Positions 33,600-46,395 are shown, counted from the stretch's first letter. The stretch is 64,000 bases of DNA from Tragulus kanchil (GCA_022376925.1 JAIOJX010000025.1:100529608-100593607); one strand, 5' to 3'. Notes: generated from the letters alone by a model not told the origin. A program made the numbers and translations.

Positions 33600-35176
33600 A
33601 TGACATTTTCCACAGAACTAGATCATACATCTTAAAGTTTATAGGGAACCATAAAAAACTCAGAATTGCCAAAGCAGTTCTGTGGAAAAAGAGCAAAGCA
33701 GGAGGTATACCCTTGCCAGACTCCAGACAATACTACAAAGCTACAGTAATCAAAGGGCTTCCCTACCTGCCAATACAGGAGACTCAAGAGACATGGGTTT
33801 GATCCCTAGGGGGAAGATCCCCTGAAGGAAGGCATGGCAACTCACTCTAGTATTCTTGCCAGGAGAATCCCATGGACAGAGAAGCCTGGCAGGCTATAGA
33901 CCATATAGTTGCAAAGAGTCAGACATGACTGAAGCAACTTACCATGCACACATGGTAATCAATACAGTGTAGTACTGGCACAAAAACAGTCATGGATCAA
34001 TGGAGCAGAATTGAGAGCTCAGAAATAAACCCATACACCTACAGTCAATTAATCTTCAACAAAGGAGGCAAGTATATACAATGGGAAAAAGTCTCTTCCA
34101 CAAGGGGTGATGGGAAAGTTGGACAGCTGCATGTAAATCAATGAAGTTAGAACACATCCTCACACAATACACAAAAACAAACTCAGAATGACTTACAGAC
34201 TTGAACAGAAGATATAACACCAAAAACTCCCAGAAGAGAACATTCCCTGACATAAATCATACCAATGTTTTCTTAGGGCAATCTCCCAAGGCAATATAAT
34301 TATAAGCAAAAATAGCAAATGGGATATAGTTAAACTTAAAAGCATTTTCACAGCAAATGAAACCATAAACGTAATGAAAAGACCACCTATGGAATAGGAG
34401 GAAAATTTGCAATGTGACCAGCAAGGACTTAATTTCCAAAATATGCTCCAAAACAGCTCATACAACTCAGAAACAAAACCCAATTGAAAAATGGGCAGAA
34501 GAACTAGACAGACAGTTCTCCAAAGATGATACACATGTAGCCACAAGCACATGGAGAGATGCTCAACATCACTAATTATTAGAAAAATGCAAATCAAAAC
34601 TATAGTGAGATATAACCTCACTATATGGCCATCATCAAAAAGTACAGCTGGATGTCTGTTGACAGATGAATGGATAGAGAAGTTGAGGTACATAAATACA
34701 AGGAAATATTACTCATCTGTAAAAAGGAGCAGATTTGAGTCCATTGAAATGATGTGGATGAACCTAGAGCCTGGTTATACAGAGTGTAGTAAGAAAGAAA
34801 ATCACATATCAGTGCATATATATGGAATCTAGAAAAATGGTACTCAAGAGCCTATTTGCATGGCAGAAATAGAGACACAGACAGAAAGGATGGTCTGTGG
34901 ACACAGCAGGTGAAGGAGAGGATGGGACAAATTCAGAATGTAGCACTGGCATATATCCACCACCATCTACAAAGTAGCCAGCTAATGGGAAAATGCTCTG
35001 TAACACAGGGAGGCCTGGTGCTCTGTGATGACCTAGAGGGAGTGGGATGGGTGGACAGGAAGGAGGCTCAAGAGGGAGGGGACACACACACACTCACTTA
35101 TGGTTGATTCACATTTTTATATGGGAAAATCAACATTGTAAAGCAATTATCCTCCAATTAAAAATAAAAAAAAAAA
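33600..35176 (+). mobile_element. L1 ORF2 C-terminus and 3' UTR, 5'-truncated
   Basis: Sense L1 from gttctgtggaaaaagagc through tactggcacaaaaacagtca and the ORF2 end, to a complete 3' UTR ending acattgtaaagcaattatcc and a poly-A at about 35166-35176. A block between the ORF2 C-terminal repeats is missing near 34650. Split by a Bov-tA at 33754-33954. Confidence 0.9.
33754..33954 (+). repeat. Bov-tA SINE with target-site duplication
   Basis: Inserted in the L1 with a perfect 8-bp duplication gtaatcaa at 33746-33753 and 33955-33962. A short piece of the tRNA head is missing after agggcttccct. Confidence 0.95.
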
Positions 35177-36100
35177 TTCTACAAGCAATAAGTGCTGAAG
35201 AGGGTGTGGAGAGAGGGAACTCTCCTACACTGTTGGTGGAATTCTAAACTGGTACAACCACTATGGAGAATAGTAGAGAGGTTCCTTAAAAAATAAGTGA
35301 AGAAAATAGCTCTAGTCATTGCTCAGTGAGAAAAGGGGATCCTTCAGGGGTGCTGTGTCATGGTCGGGAGGGGAGGGAAGGGGGGGATATACATATGACT
35401 AATCTGAGAACATGCATATCTGTAAACAACAAAACTCTGTAAAAGTTAAAAGTAAAATAAAAGTTTAAAAAAATAAATAAAAATAAATAAATAAAATAGA
35501 TCTAACCTATGATTCAGCAATCCCACTCCTGGGCATATACTCAGACAAAACTATAATGCAGAAAGGTATATGCACCTCACTGTTCACTGCAGCACTATTT
35601 ACAATAACCAAGACATAAAACAACCTAAATCACCATCAACAGAGAAATGAAAGACGTAGTACATATATACAATGGATTTCTACTCAGCCATAAAAAGAAT
35701 GACATTATGTTAGTTGTAGTAACATGGATGAACCCAGAGATGATCATAATAAGTGAACTAAGTCAGAAAGAGAAATATAAATCCCACATAATATCACTTA
35801 TATGAGGGATCTAAAATATGACACTAATGTACTTATCCATGAAACATAGACTTACAGAAATAGAGAACACACTTGTGGTTGCCAAACGAGTGAGAGGAAT
35901 GGGATGGGAGTTTAGCAGATGAAAACTATTATATATAAAATGGCTAACAATAAGGTCCTATTGTATAGCACAGGGAACTATATTAAATATCCTATGATAA
36001 ACTGTAAAGGAAAAGAATATAATATGTGTAACTGAATAACTTTGCTGCATAGTAAAAATTGACACAGCACTGTGCAAGAAGTATATTTCAATTTTAAAAA
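35177..36100 (+). mobile_element. Second L1 3' part (ORF2 end and 3' UTR)
   Basis: Sense L1: ctctcctacactgttggtgg, agcaatcccactcctgggca, cagccataaaaagaatgac, tagcacagggaactatatta, ending near 36100. Directly abuts the poly-A of the preceding L1 and is itself split by another short L1. Confidence 0.9.
35315..35492 (+). mobile_element. Short L1 3' end inserted into L1
   Basis: 178-bp 5'-truncated L1 with a G-rich polypurine tract (cgggaggggagggaaggggg), the block atatgactaatctgagaaca and an A-rich end. Flanked by aaaatagctcta (35303-35314) and aaaatagatcta (35493-35504), 11 of 12 matching. Confidence 0.85.
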
Positions 36101-36319
36101 TCTAGGGAATTAGGTGAGAATAATGAGAAAATTACTAATGGTCTTTATCTCTACAATCTAGAAGGTAGGCATTTTATGTATTGCCATGATTATATAAATG
36201 GATCTGGATGACTTTCCTTATATTTTCATTTTGTGCTCATAAAATTTTATATATACTAGTTCCTACCAATTGTGGGAAGGGGAATGAGGCAGTAACACTC
36301 CACTTAATTTGCTTTTTCA
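36101..36319. other. Unassigned sequence
   Basis: No gene or repeat recognised. Confidence 0.4.
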
Positions 36320-36470
36320 CAAGGGCTTTACAATCACTAATTTTAATCCCGTATTATATTTTCCAGACAACTTTCTCAGTACTTCCATTTCATAAGTGAG
36401 GATATAGGTTCATCCAGCTACTGGATCAGCTGTGGAATGAGATTCAAACAGAATTCCTCCTTTCCCTGAA
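36320..36470 (-). repeat. MIR-like SINE
   Basis: Weak antisense MIR: ttacaatcactaattttaat, ataagtgaggatataggttc, tggaatgagattcaaacag. Confidence 0.5.
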
Positions 36471-36719
36471 TTTGACACTCGAATGGAAGAAGTCATGATA
36501 TGCCTCCAGAGGCAGAAAATGTATGATACTTGGTTTCACATCCCTAACAACGTCTCATAAAGCATCTGATTACATGATATGGAAGGTCATTCAATAGATT
36601 TCCTGACAAAGCAGGAGTATCTACTATTATAGTTTGCATTTGGAAAAAGGAAATAGAATGAACAAACCAGTTATATGAGTGAGAAAGCCAATTTTGTTGC
36701 TGAAATATAGGGGGTTCAT

Positions 36720-36935
36720 ATGGGCTTCCCAGGTGGTGCTAGTGGTAAAGAATCCACCTGCAGAAGACACAAGAGACGGAGGTTAGATCCTTGGGTCGGG
36801 AAGATCTGCTGGAGTAGGAAATGGCACCCCACCCAGTATTTTCGCCTGGAAAATCCCATGGATAGAGGAGTCTGGTGGGCTACAGTCCATAGGGTCACAA
36901 AGAGTCAGACACAACTGAGCACACACACATATTAG
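36720..36935 (+). repeat. Bov-tA SINE, full length
   Basis: gggcttcccaggtggtgcta head to agagtcagacacaactgagc tail. Confidence 0.95.
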
Positions 36936-37027
36936 TGCAACTATCAATACCCAAATGCATTTAATTTTCTCTCTTGGGTGATAATTTTACTGAGAATAAT
37001 TTCCATGTTTGGAAAAATACAGATTAT

Positions 37028-37067
37028 AGAATGCAGCTCACGAATATACTTTTGTGAGCTGCATTCT
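37028..37067. repeat. Perfect 14-bp inverted repeat
   Basis: Arms agaatgcagctcac (37028-37041) and gtgagctgcattct (37054-37067) are exact complements around a 12-base loop. It lies outside any recognised transposon. Confidence 0.95.
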
Positions 37068-37379
37068 TTGCTCATTGGTTTTGAGGAGTGTAATGAGTTT
37101 TTCCCCTCTTCTTTAACCTCTTCAAGGAGAGTACATTATATGAGATATGGCTCAAATAGACCTGGATCTAATTAGGCTCTTCCACTAGATGTATGAGCCT
37201 AGGCAAAGTGCTGAGCTTTTCTTCTCTCCTGGCAAAGTAAGATTACAAATTCCTATACTCTGATTATTACAAATATTAGAATTAATATCTGTAAATGCAC
37301 AGTGTAATACCTATCTTAAAGCTAGTATTAACAGTGGATGGCAGAATTTTAAAAATATGTGCTGCACCTTCCCAGGGGA

Positions 37380-37690
37380 GAATTATACTTTTCTGCCCCA
37401 TTATTACTGTGTTTGGCCACATGACTTGCTTTGGCTACTGAAATAAATGGAAGAGATGTGTCACTTAGAAGTTGAGGCTTGGCTTCTCTTCTTCCTGACA
37501 TGATGACTGACACTATTCTAATTAGAAATTGCTGCATAACTCTGAACTCTGAAATGACAATGACATGGAGCAGACCAGCATCGCCTGACAGTGGGACTAA
37601 TGACAGGGCAAGTGACAGGCTTTTGATGTTATAAGACATGAGGATGGGGGGCCATCTGTTACTAGGACTTCCCCAGCTTCTGTGACAAAT
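37380..37690. repeat. Possible ancient LTR-like repeat
   Basis: ggccacatgacttgctttgg and the following layout recall old mammalian LTR-type repeats, but divergence is high and no family can be named. Confidence 0.3.
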
Positions 37691-38958
37691 GCAACAAACA
37701 CATATTTCTCAACCTGAGAATATAAGGAGACTTTTTTAAATGGCTAACTCCCCACCAAGAACTTTCTCTGTTCCTCCTTCATTTTCTCCTATGAAGAGCT
37801 ACTTTATAATGAAAACAGTGTAGGCACTTCCCTGTAAAAGGCTGTAGGATTTACAGAGACAGTAGAAGAAAAGTTTTTAAAAATTTCAAAAACCAAAGAT
37901 GAGATCTGATTTCCATGATGTCCTTTGGAAGTTCATATTTTATAAATAGAAATTAGGTCTTTGCAGAAATTCAATTTATACCACCTTATTAGAATATATA
38001 ACTATAGGGAGTACAAATGAAACCTTGGGTAAGACCATCCTACTTTACAGTTAGGCAAAGTCAGTGTTTGGGGACTGACACAAAAGACCAAGAATTCTTA
38101 ACAGGACTGTAGAGTCACAGAACTTTATAGAAAATTGGCATCTCTGTAGAATATTTCTGTATCTCTTAGTCAAGTGGCAAGAAGCCCAGGATAAAAAAAA
38201 AAAAAAAAAAAAAACAGAAGCTGCTTTTAATTATTTTCTGTTAGGAGTTATATTGAGGAGAAATAGCTTAAATTCTACTTAAAAGCAGGCAAAAATGGAA
38301 AAAAATGAGTGTCACTAAGCATACTGTCAATAACCTGCATTCCTCATTTTTTTATTTTCAATTTGGGGATGCGGGGTGGAGGGGACTACCGCAGTGCACC
38401 TGGTAATTTGCTACTCCACAGTCCTATTAACTCAGAGTCTGCAGGTGGAAAAAACGGCATTTTCATGACGCTTATACTATACTCACAGTGAAACTCAGAA
38501 GATAAACTCGCTGAACTCCTGTGGGCAATGCATGCCACAGCCTATGTTCTTATTTTTTTGGAACCTTCTTTGGAAAACCAAAGAACTGGTTCAAAACTCT
38601 ACTGTTGTGGAAGTCAAACTCCTCTTTCTCACTCACTTGCTAAGATTCCTTTAAAAAAGGCGTTGCCCAGATAATGTCATCCATAATGATCACACCTTTA
38701 TCCAAAGGCTGGCCTGGATCAGGTAAGGGTAGAGGAAGGGATGGGAAAAGAGCCAGAGCCTGTTTGTAAGGAGGAAGCAAATGCATTTTTGAAAATCCCT
38801 GCCCTATGCTGCCTTGCTTACGTTTTTCAGAGCTTTCCTTTCACTCTACACATGACATCCTTTTATTCGAAGCTTACCTGACACCATGCCAAACTCTTCT
38901 CTCTAAAATATTGTAGAAAGGCACACTTTGAAGAATACATGCTTCTCTGTTTTATTTT
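37691..38958. other. Unassigned sequence with a 22-base poly-A
   Basis: A-run at 38193-38214 without a recognisable element in front. No gene. A cag|gtaagg donor-like site at about 38725 has no convincing exon attached. Confidence 0.5.
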
Positions 38959-40046
38959 AAACATGCTTTATAATTTGCCAAGTGTTAACACGTCAGACTG
39001 CACTCTACCCACAGTTCAACACTGAGTTGCATTCAGTGTGGATCAAGGATCAGCTGAGTCAAGCATAAGGTTGATGCTCACTCTCATCTTGCCGCTGAAA
39101 GGAAGCTTGGAAAAGACTTAGAATTCAAGCCACTGTACCATGGCCCATACTCCATGGGGACTGGCTCTAGCTACATGCCAACCAATATTGAGAGCTTGAT
39201 GAGTTTAAGTTCTCCATTAACTGGCATTTCCAACAAACACAAGTTATGAGTTAAAATGATTTTAAAAATAAACTGTGACTTAATAAATTTTCCTATAATC
39301 AAGAAATACCTAGAATACCTATTGAATACTGACTACCCTTGGTAGTTTTTCAAAGAGCGTTTTTGGGTGATAAAAAATAAGTTCTCACTTCCAGGGCTTG
39401 AAAAACTGTACCCCAGTACATTCCATGAAATACAAATTCTCCTATATTGCAGCTATACATTTGAAAGCTCTGTAAAATGCTGGTATTGTAGCTAAGGAAC
39501 TATGAATCTCTATTTCACTGGTGATTTCTGATTTTGACACATAAAAATTACATTCATATTTTTACCCATTTCTAGAAGATTAGGAATCTAGATGATGTAG
39601 CCAAGTTATTTTTAATTTCCATAAACTCAATTTAAAATGCATAAACCATGTGATCGTGGAGAAAATATTTCTCTTCAGTACCATGCTGTTAAATTTTATT
39701 CCTGCAGCATCTTCTCACAGACTAGTTCTCTAGAGGGGGAAAAACATAATATGTATATATATATAACCTAATTGCTTTTCATATAAGGACCCATAATCCT
39801 GCCTTCTACATTAATGGACCTTAGTGCAAATCTTATATTAATAAATAAACCTCTCCAACCCACAAGCAAAAGGAAAGGTTTACCTCAGGTGTTTCTGTCT
39901 TTACTTGAGAGCCAACTAATTTCATGGAGGTAAAATGAGAGGAAAGATAATAAATCAGCTATCCATCTATCTGTCATTTATCTATGTTTCTAATAACATT
40001 GTGAAAATAGAGTTTATTAGCCCTATCTTTAAAAGCATCTGAAACA
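38959..40046. repeat. Duplication D, copy 1
   Basis: Direct tandem copy of 40042-41131 at an offset of 1,083. The head-to-tail join shares aaaca (40042-40046). Only two run-length differences were found (5 versus 6 T near 39350; 4 versus 5 A near 40031). Confidence 0.95.
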
Positions 40047-41131
40047 TGCTTTATAATTTGCCAAGTGTTAACACGTCAGACTGCACTCTACCCACAGTTC
40101 AACACTGAGTTGCATTCAGTGTGGATCAAGGATCAGCTGAGTCAAGCATAAGGTTGATGCTCACTCTCATCTTGCCGCTGAAAGGAAGCTTGGAAAAGAC
40201 TTAGAATTCAAGCCACTGTACCATGGCCCATACTCCATGGGGACTGGCTCTAGCTACATGCCAACCAATATTGAGAGCTTGATGAGTTTAAGTTCTCCAT
40301 TAACTGGCATTTCCAACAAACACAAGTTATGAGTTAAAATGATTTTAAAAATAAACTGTGACTTAATAAATTTTCCTATAATCAAGAAATACCTAGAATA
40401 CCTATTGAATACTGACTACCCTTGGTAGTTTTTTCAAAGAGCGTTTTTGGGTGATAAAAAATAAGTTCTCACTTCCAGGGCTTGAAAAACTGTACCCCAG
40501 TACATTCCATGAAATACAAATTCTCCTATATTGCAGCTATACATTTGAAAGCTCTGTAAAATGCTGGTATTGTAGCTAAGGAACTATGAATCTCTATTTC
40601 ACTGGTGATTTCTGATTTTGACACATAAAAATTACATTCATATTTTTACCCATTTCTAGAAGATTAGGAATCTAGATGATGTAGCCAAGTTATTTTTAAT
40701 TTCCATAAACTCAATTTAAAATGCATAAACCATGTGATCGTGGAGAAAATATTTCTCTTCAGTACCATGCTGTTAAATTTTATTCCTGCAGCATCTTCTC
40801 ACAGACTAGTTCTCTAGAGGGGGAAAAACATAATATGTATATATATATAACCTAATTGCTTTTCATATAAGGACCCATAATCCTGCCTTCTACATTAATG
40901 GACCTTAGTGCAAATCTTATATTAATAAATAAACCTCTCCAACCCACAAGCAAAAGGAAAGGTTTACCTCAGGTGTTTCTGTCTTTACTTGAGAGCCAAC
41001 TAATTTCATGGAGGTAAAATGAGAGGAAAGATAATAAATCAGCTATCCATCTATCTGTCATTTATCTATGTTTCTAATAACATTGTGAAAATAGAGTTTA
41101 TTAGCCCTATCTTTAAAAAGCATCTGAAACA
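40042..41131. repeat. Duplication D, copy 2
   Basis: Second copy. Its last 400 bp (40728 onward) are also the start of duplication E, so that segment is present three times (near 39645, 40728 and 41821). Confidence 0.95.
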
Positions 41132-41820
41132 CAGAGATGAATTTGCATAGGCTATGTGTTAGAACCTGGAAAACCTGAAGGTCAAACTTGAGCTGTGAGC
41201 CTCTTGCACTTTAATACTCTTGTGTTTTCCGTCAGACTCTAGGAACCAGCTCTTCCCCCTCTCTGACGGAACTCTGCCCTTAGAGTGCAGAGCACTGCTT
41301 CATTCTGTGTGTTCCTGTTCCCTTGCCTGCTTCAATAAAGCCAGGCAGGAGTCTGCACCCCGCACTGGTCTAGGGGCTCAGGGTGCAGAAACAGTAGCAG
41401 CCTGAACACAGCCCCTGAACCCCAGGGACGTACTAACAGTGCTTCTCACCAGCAGTTTCTAACTTGAATCATATGTGTTGAGTACATTTAAAAAAACCCA
41501 TTGTGTCCTTTTAAAAGTTTAGTGCTACAGCCTTGATCCATACAGAGTCCTATAATTTATTTTGACTGTATCCCTAGAGCCAATTACTCTTTAGCTTGTC
41601 TACTCAGGTTCCTTTTCTTTTGTAAACAACTATCTTTAAACTTTCTGCAGCTCCCTAGGGCAACTCACATTGCCAAGCTATTTCTCAGAATTGTGCCTGA
41701 CACCCCTAGTTTAGCATCTAAAGCAAATGTAATAAGCACATATTATAGTCTCTCCTCTAGGTCTTGATGAAAATATTGAATCTAGGGACAACACTCAATC
41801 TCACTGAATGCCACTGAATT
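40728..41820. repeat. Duplication E, copy 1
   Basis: 1,093 bp, matched by 41821-42913 with no length change. Two substitutions seen near 41267-41278 versus 42360-42371. The join at 41820/41821 has no microhomology. Confidence 0.95.
41127..41820. other. Unassigned; aataaa signal in LTR-like context
   Basis: A stretch around 41210-41400 has tgcttcaataaagccaggc followed by a G/C-richer segment, which could be an LTR R/U5 or chance. The 61-codon frame there (61 aa at 41220-41405) is not recognised. Duplicated at 42220-42913. Confidence 0.25.
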
Positions 41821-42913
41821 AACCATGTGATCGTGGAGAAAATATTTCTCTTCAGTACCATGCTGTTAAATTTTATTCCTGCAGCATCTTCTCACAGACT
41901 AGTTCTCTAGAGGGGGAAAAACATAATATGTATATATATATAACCTAATTGCTTTTCATATAAGGACCCATAATCCTGCCTTCTACATTAATGGACCTTA
42001 GTGCAAATCTTATATTAATAAATAAACCTCTCCAACCCACAAGCAAAAGGAAAGGTTTACCTCAGGTGTTTCTGTCTTTACTTGAGAGCCAACTAATTTC
42101 ATGGAGGTAAAATGAGAGGAAAGATAATAAATCAGCTATCCATCTATCTGTCATTTATCTATGTTTCTAATAACATTGTGAAAATAGAGTTTATTAGCCC
42201 TATCTTTAAAAAGCATCTGAAACACAGAGATGAATTTGCATAGGCTATGTGTTAGAACCTGGAAAACCTGAAGGTCAAACTTGAGCTGTGAGCCTCTTGC
42301 ACTTTAATACTCTTGTGTTTTCCGTCAGACTCTAGGAACCAGCTCTTCCCTCTCTCTGAAGGAACTCTGCCCTTAGAGTGCAGAGCACTGCTTCATTCTG
42401 TGTGTTCCTGTTCCCTTGCCTGCTTCAATAAAGCCAGGCAGGAGTCTGCACCCCGCACTGGTCTAGGGGCTCAGGGTGCAGAAACAGTAGCAGCCTGAAC
42501 ACAGCCCCTGAACCCCAGGGACGTACTAACAGTGCTTCTCACCAGCAGTTTCTAACTTGAATCATATGTGTTGAGTACATTTAAAAAAACCCATTGTGTC
42601 CTTTTAAAAGTTTAGTGCTACAGCCTTGATCCATACAGAGTCCTATAATTTATTTTGACTGTATCCCTAGAGCCAATTACTCTTTAGCTTGTCTACTCAG
42701 GTTCCTTTTCTTTTGTAAACAACTATCTTTAAACTTTCTGCAGCTCCCTAGGGCAACTCACATTGCCAAGCTATTTCTCAGAATTGTGCCTGACACCCCT
42801 AGTTTAGCATCTAAAGCAAATGTAATAAGCACATATTATAGTCTCTCCTCTAGGTCTTGATGAAAATATTGAATCTAGGGACAACACTCAATCTCACTGA
42901 ATGCCACTGAATT
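41821..42913. repeat. Duplication E, copy 2
   Basis: Second copy of 40728-41820, running on into unique sequence at 42914. Confidence 0.95.
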
Positions 42914-43529
42914 TCCTCACATTCTGAATTAAAAAAAAAAAAAAAAAAACAAAAACCAGCTACTCTCTAAGTAGAACATACCAGTTCAACAATATATCAA
43001 CTAATCTGTATATCTTAGGGACCACAATTCCACAGCTTACTGAAGCATGTCATGGAGCAAAACCAGTAGCCTTACTGTTGAAGGAAGGTGAGCATTTTAG
43101 GACTTCTCTTGATACGCCAAACTTGCTCATTCATGACAGAAAGAGGCTGTGCTATTTGAAAAATCACTATATTAGTTCTCATCAGGACCTCTGAAAACAG
43201 TAATGAATCCATGCTATGATTAATATCCTTTGAGTGCACTGTGTATAGAAGGTGAGTAAATCCCACTGAGACTCATTCTCCAGGCTCTAAGGCAACTGGA
43301 AATATCTCTCAAGTGTCACAACAACCAGAATATTTTTGCCCAGGTAATACAAGCCTGCAAGTATATTACTAAATAATTTGATATAATCTCCATTCACATT
43401 TGATTTCCTAATTTTCCCATTTTTGGAATGTTGTTTTAAATTCATTATTAAGCACCTGCCTTCACTGTCTCTAACCTTTTAGTATCAACTTGTCAACACA
43501 TTCTCCTAGCATTCCAAGATCCCATTCTA
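42914..43529. other. Unassigned sequence with a poly-A tract
   Basis: A-run at about 42932-42949. Otherwise no gene or repeat recognised. Confidence 0.5.
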
Positions 43530-44455
43530 ATAAAAGTTGGTACAGGCACAATGGAGAGCAGTATGGAGGTTCCTCAGAAAACTAAACATAGAACTATCAC
43601 AGAATCCAGCAATCCCACTCCTGGACATAGATCCAGACAAAACTGTAATTCAAAAAAATACACCCACCTCTATGTTCAGAGGAGCACTGTTCACAATAGC
43701 CAAGACATGGAAGCAATTTAAGTGTTCACTGACAGATAAATGGATTAAGAAGATGTAGTAAGTATGCACAGTGGAACACTACTCAGCCATAAAAAGAATG
43801 AGACAATGTCATTTGCAGCAACATGGATGCAACTAGAGATGATCATACCAAGTGAAGTCAGTCAGACAGACAGACAGAAATATGATACCATTTGTATGTA
43901 ACCTAAAATATAACACATATGAACCTATCACCAAAACAGAAACAGACCCGTGAATCCAGAAAACAGAACAGACGTGTGGTTTCCAAGGGGAAGGGGATGT
44001 AGTAAGAGGGTGGGGTTAGCAGATGTAAACTATCATATATAGAATGGATGAAAAACAAAGTCTAACTGTATAGCAAAGGGAATTGTATTCAATATCCTGT
44101 GACAAACCATAACAGAAAATAATATAAAAAAGACGGTATTTGGGCTACCTGGTGGCTCAGATGATAAAGCATATGCCTGCAATCATCCCTGGATCTGAAA
44201 GATCCCCTGGAGAAGGACACAGCAACCCATTCCAGTATTCTTGCCTCGAGAATTCATGGACAGAGGAGCCTGGTGGGCTACAGACAGTGCATGGGGTCAC
44301 AAATAGCTGGACATGACTGAATGACTAACACCTTCAAGAAATCCTGTGATAAACCATAGTGGAAAATAAAAGAATGAAAAACTGAATCACTCTGCTGCAC
44401 AGCAGAAATTAACAATATTGTAAATCAAGTATACTTCAATAAAAATATATTAAAA
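43530..44455 (+). mobile_element. L1 ORF2 C-terminus and 3' UTR
   Basis: The frame 43537-43758 gives the ORF2 end ([37 protein letters not shown]). Then cagccataaaaagaatgaga and the 3' UTR ending tcaagtatacttcaataaaa. Split by a Bov-tA at about 44146-44336. Confidence 0.9.
44146..44336 (+). repeat. Bov-tA SINE
   Basis: ggctacctggtggctcagat head, with part of the B-box region deleted, to a degenerate acatgactgaatgac tail. Confidence 0.9.
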
Positions 44456-45024
44456 TACAAATAATATCCCATTCTTATTTTTCAGATAAACGTTTGGCAT
44501 CCTTGTATTTGTAAGTGATATTTGGTTTTCTATTTTATTTTATTTTACTATTATTTCTATTCGATGTGTCTTCTTTTTCATACCATAATCTGGTTAACCT
44601 TCTAGGTATGAAATGCTTCAAATAAGCATCAAAAAACTCAGGATCCTAGGTTGCTTTCACTGTTCAATAAGTCCTGTGCTGTTTCTTAGGAAGTCTTTGT
44701 CTCAATAGAGATTCCATAACCTCTTTCTACTGAGGGTTTGAGCCTTCAGAAATCTCAAAGGCTCTTCTCCTGTTGATGTATCCTAGTCTGACACATGTTA
44801 CTTTTGTTTCCTCATCCCAGCTAAATAACTACTTCCTGGTTGTTGCTCCATATAAAATAGGATGATAAAAGCCAGTTGCTCTAATACCTGATAATACAGT
44901 TTTCGCCAGTGACTTCTTTAGTTGTAGTACCACAAAAATCTACATTGTGGAGGAAACAACAATTATCTACAAAGGAGTAATATTCTTCTCATTAGACGGA
45001 AATCTAACAAAGCAAAACAAAACA
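44456..45024. other. Unassigned sequence (repeated at 45521-46089)
   Basis: No gene or repeat recognised. Confidence 0.5.
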
Positions 45025-46095
45025 AAAACAGAACAGACGTGTGGTTTCCAAGGGGAAGGGGATGTAGTAAGAGGGTGGGGTTAGCAGATGTAAACTATCA
45101 TATATAGAATGGATGAAAAACAAAGTCTAACTGTATAGCAAAGGGAATTGTATTCAATATCCTGTGACAAACCATAACAGAAAATAATATAAAAAAGACG
45201 GTATTTGGGCTACCTGGTGGCTCAGATGATAAAGCATATGCCTGCAATCATCCCTGGATCTGAAAGATCCCCTGGAGAAGGACACAGCAACCCATTCCAG
45301 TATTCTTGCCTCGAGAATTCATGGACAGAGGAGCCTGGTGGGCTACAGACAGTGCATGGGGTCACAAATAGCTGGACATGACTGAATGACTAACACCTTC
45401 AAGAAATCCTGTGATAAACCATAGTGGAAAATAAAAGAATGAAAAACTGAATCACTCTGCTGCACAGCAGAAATTAACAATATTGTAAATCAAGTATACT
45501 TCAATAAAAATATATTAAAATACAAATAATATCCCATTCTTATTTTTCAGATAAACGTTTGGCATCCTTGTATTTGTAAGTGATATTTGGTTTTCTATTT
45601 TATTTTATTTTACTATTATTTCTATTCGATGTGTCTTCTTTTTCATACCATAATCTGGTTAACCTTCTAGGTATGAAATGCTTCAAATAAGCATCAAAAA
45701 ACTCAGGATCCTAGGTTGCTTTCACTGTTCAATAAGTCCTGTGCTGTTTCTTAGGAAGTCTTTGTCTCAATAGAGATTCCATAACCTCTTTCTACTGAGG
45801 GTTTGAGCCTTCAGAAATCTCAAAGGCTCTTCTCCTGTTGATGTATCCTAGTCTGACACATGTTACTTTTGTTTCCTCATCCCAGCTAAATAACTACTTC
45901 CTGGTTGTTGCTCCATATAAAATAGGATGATAAAAGCCAGTTGCTCTAATACCTGATAATACAGTTTTCGCCAGTGACTTCTTTAGTTGTAGTACCACAA
46001 AAATCTACATTGTGGAGGAAACAACAATTATCTACAAAGGAGTAATATTCTTCTCATTAGACGGAAATCTAACAAAGCAAAACAAAACAAAAACA
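45025..46095. repeat. Duplication F, copy 2
   Basis: Holds a second copy of the L1 3' UTR (45026-45520) and its Bov-tA (about 45211-45401). Confidence 0.95.
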
Positions 46096-46189
46096 TATCG
46101 AAGGATTTGCAAAATCATGTGAAGGAATGAAGATGGAAAGATTAGCTGGCTCCCCGAGTGGCTACCACTCAGATTTATGGCCCCCGTAA

Positions 46190-46395
46190 ATACTGTCTGC
46201 TGGGTCACCTCAGTCATGTCTGACTCTGCGACCCCACGAACTGTAGCCTGCCAGGCTCCTCTTGTCCATGGGATTCTCCAGGCAATATACTGGAGTGGGT
46301 TCCCCTGCCCTCTTCCAGGGGATCTTCCTGACCCTGGGATCGAATCCTCATTGCCTGTATTGAGGTGATTTCTTTACCACTGGGGAATGAGCCCC
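46190..46395 (-). repeat. Bov-tA SINE
   Basis: Complement: agtcatgtctgactctgcga, aactgtagcctgccaggctc, atactggagtgggttcccct, to a degenerate head. Confidence 0.95.

Larger units (their letters stand above)
43960..45030. repeat. Duplication F, copy 1
   Basis: Matches 45025-46095 at an offset of 1,065 with no differences noticed. The join shares the six bases aaaaca. Confidence 0.95.

Noticed and set aside
34193..34693. 166-codon minus-strand open frame with hydrophobic segments resembling membrane helices
   Set aside because: Antisense to L1 ORF2; A-rich L1 sense strands give Phe/Leu/Ile-rich antisense frames.
38640..38735. Possible exon ending at a cag|gtaagg donor on the plus strand
   Set aside because: Upstream frame is very short, the candidate acceptor has a purine-rich tract, and no protein is recognised.
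41220..41405. Complete LTR with aataaa signal
   Set aside because: No matching TG...CA ends, partner LTR or target duplication could be found, so only a weak note was kept.
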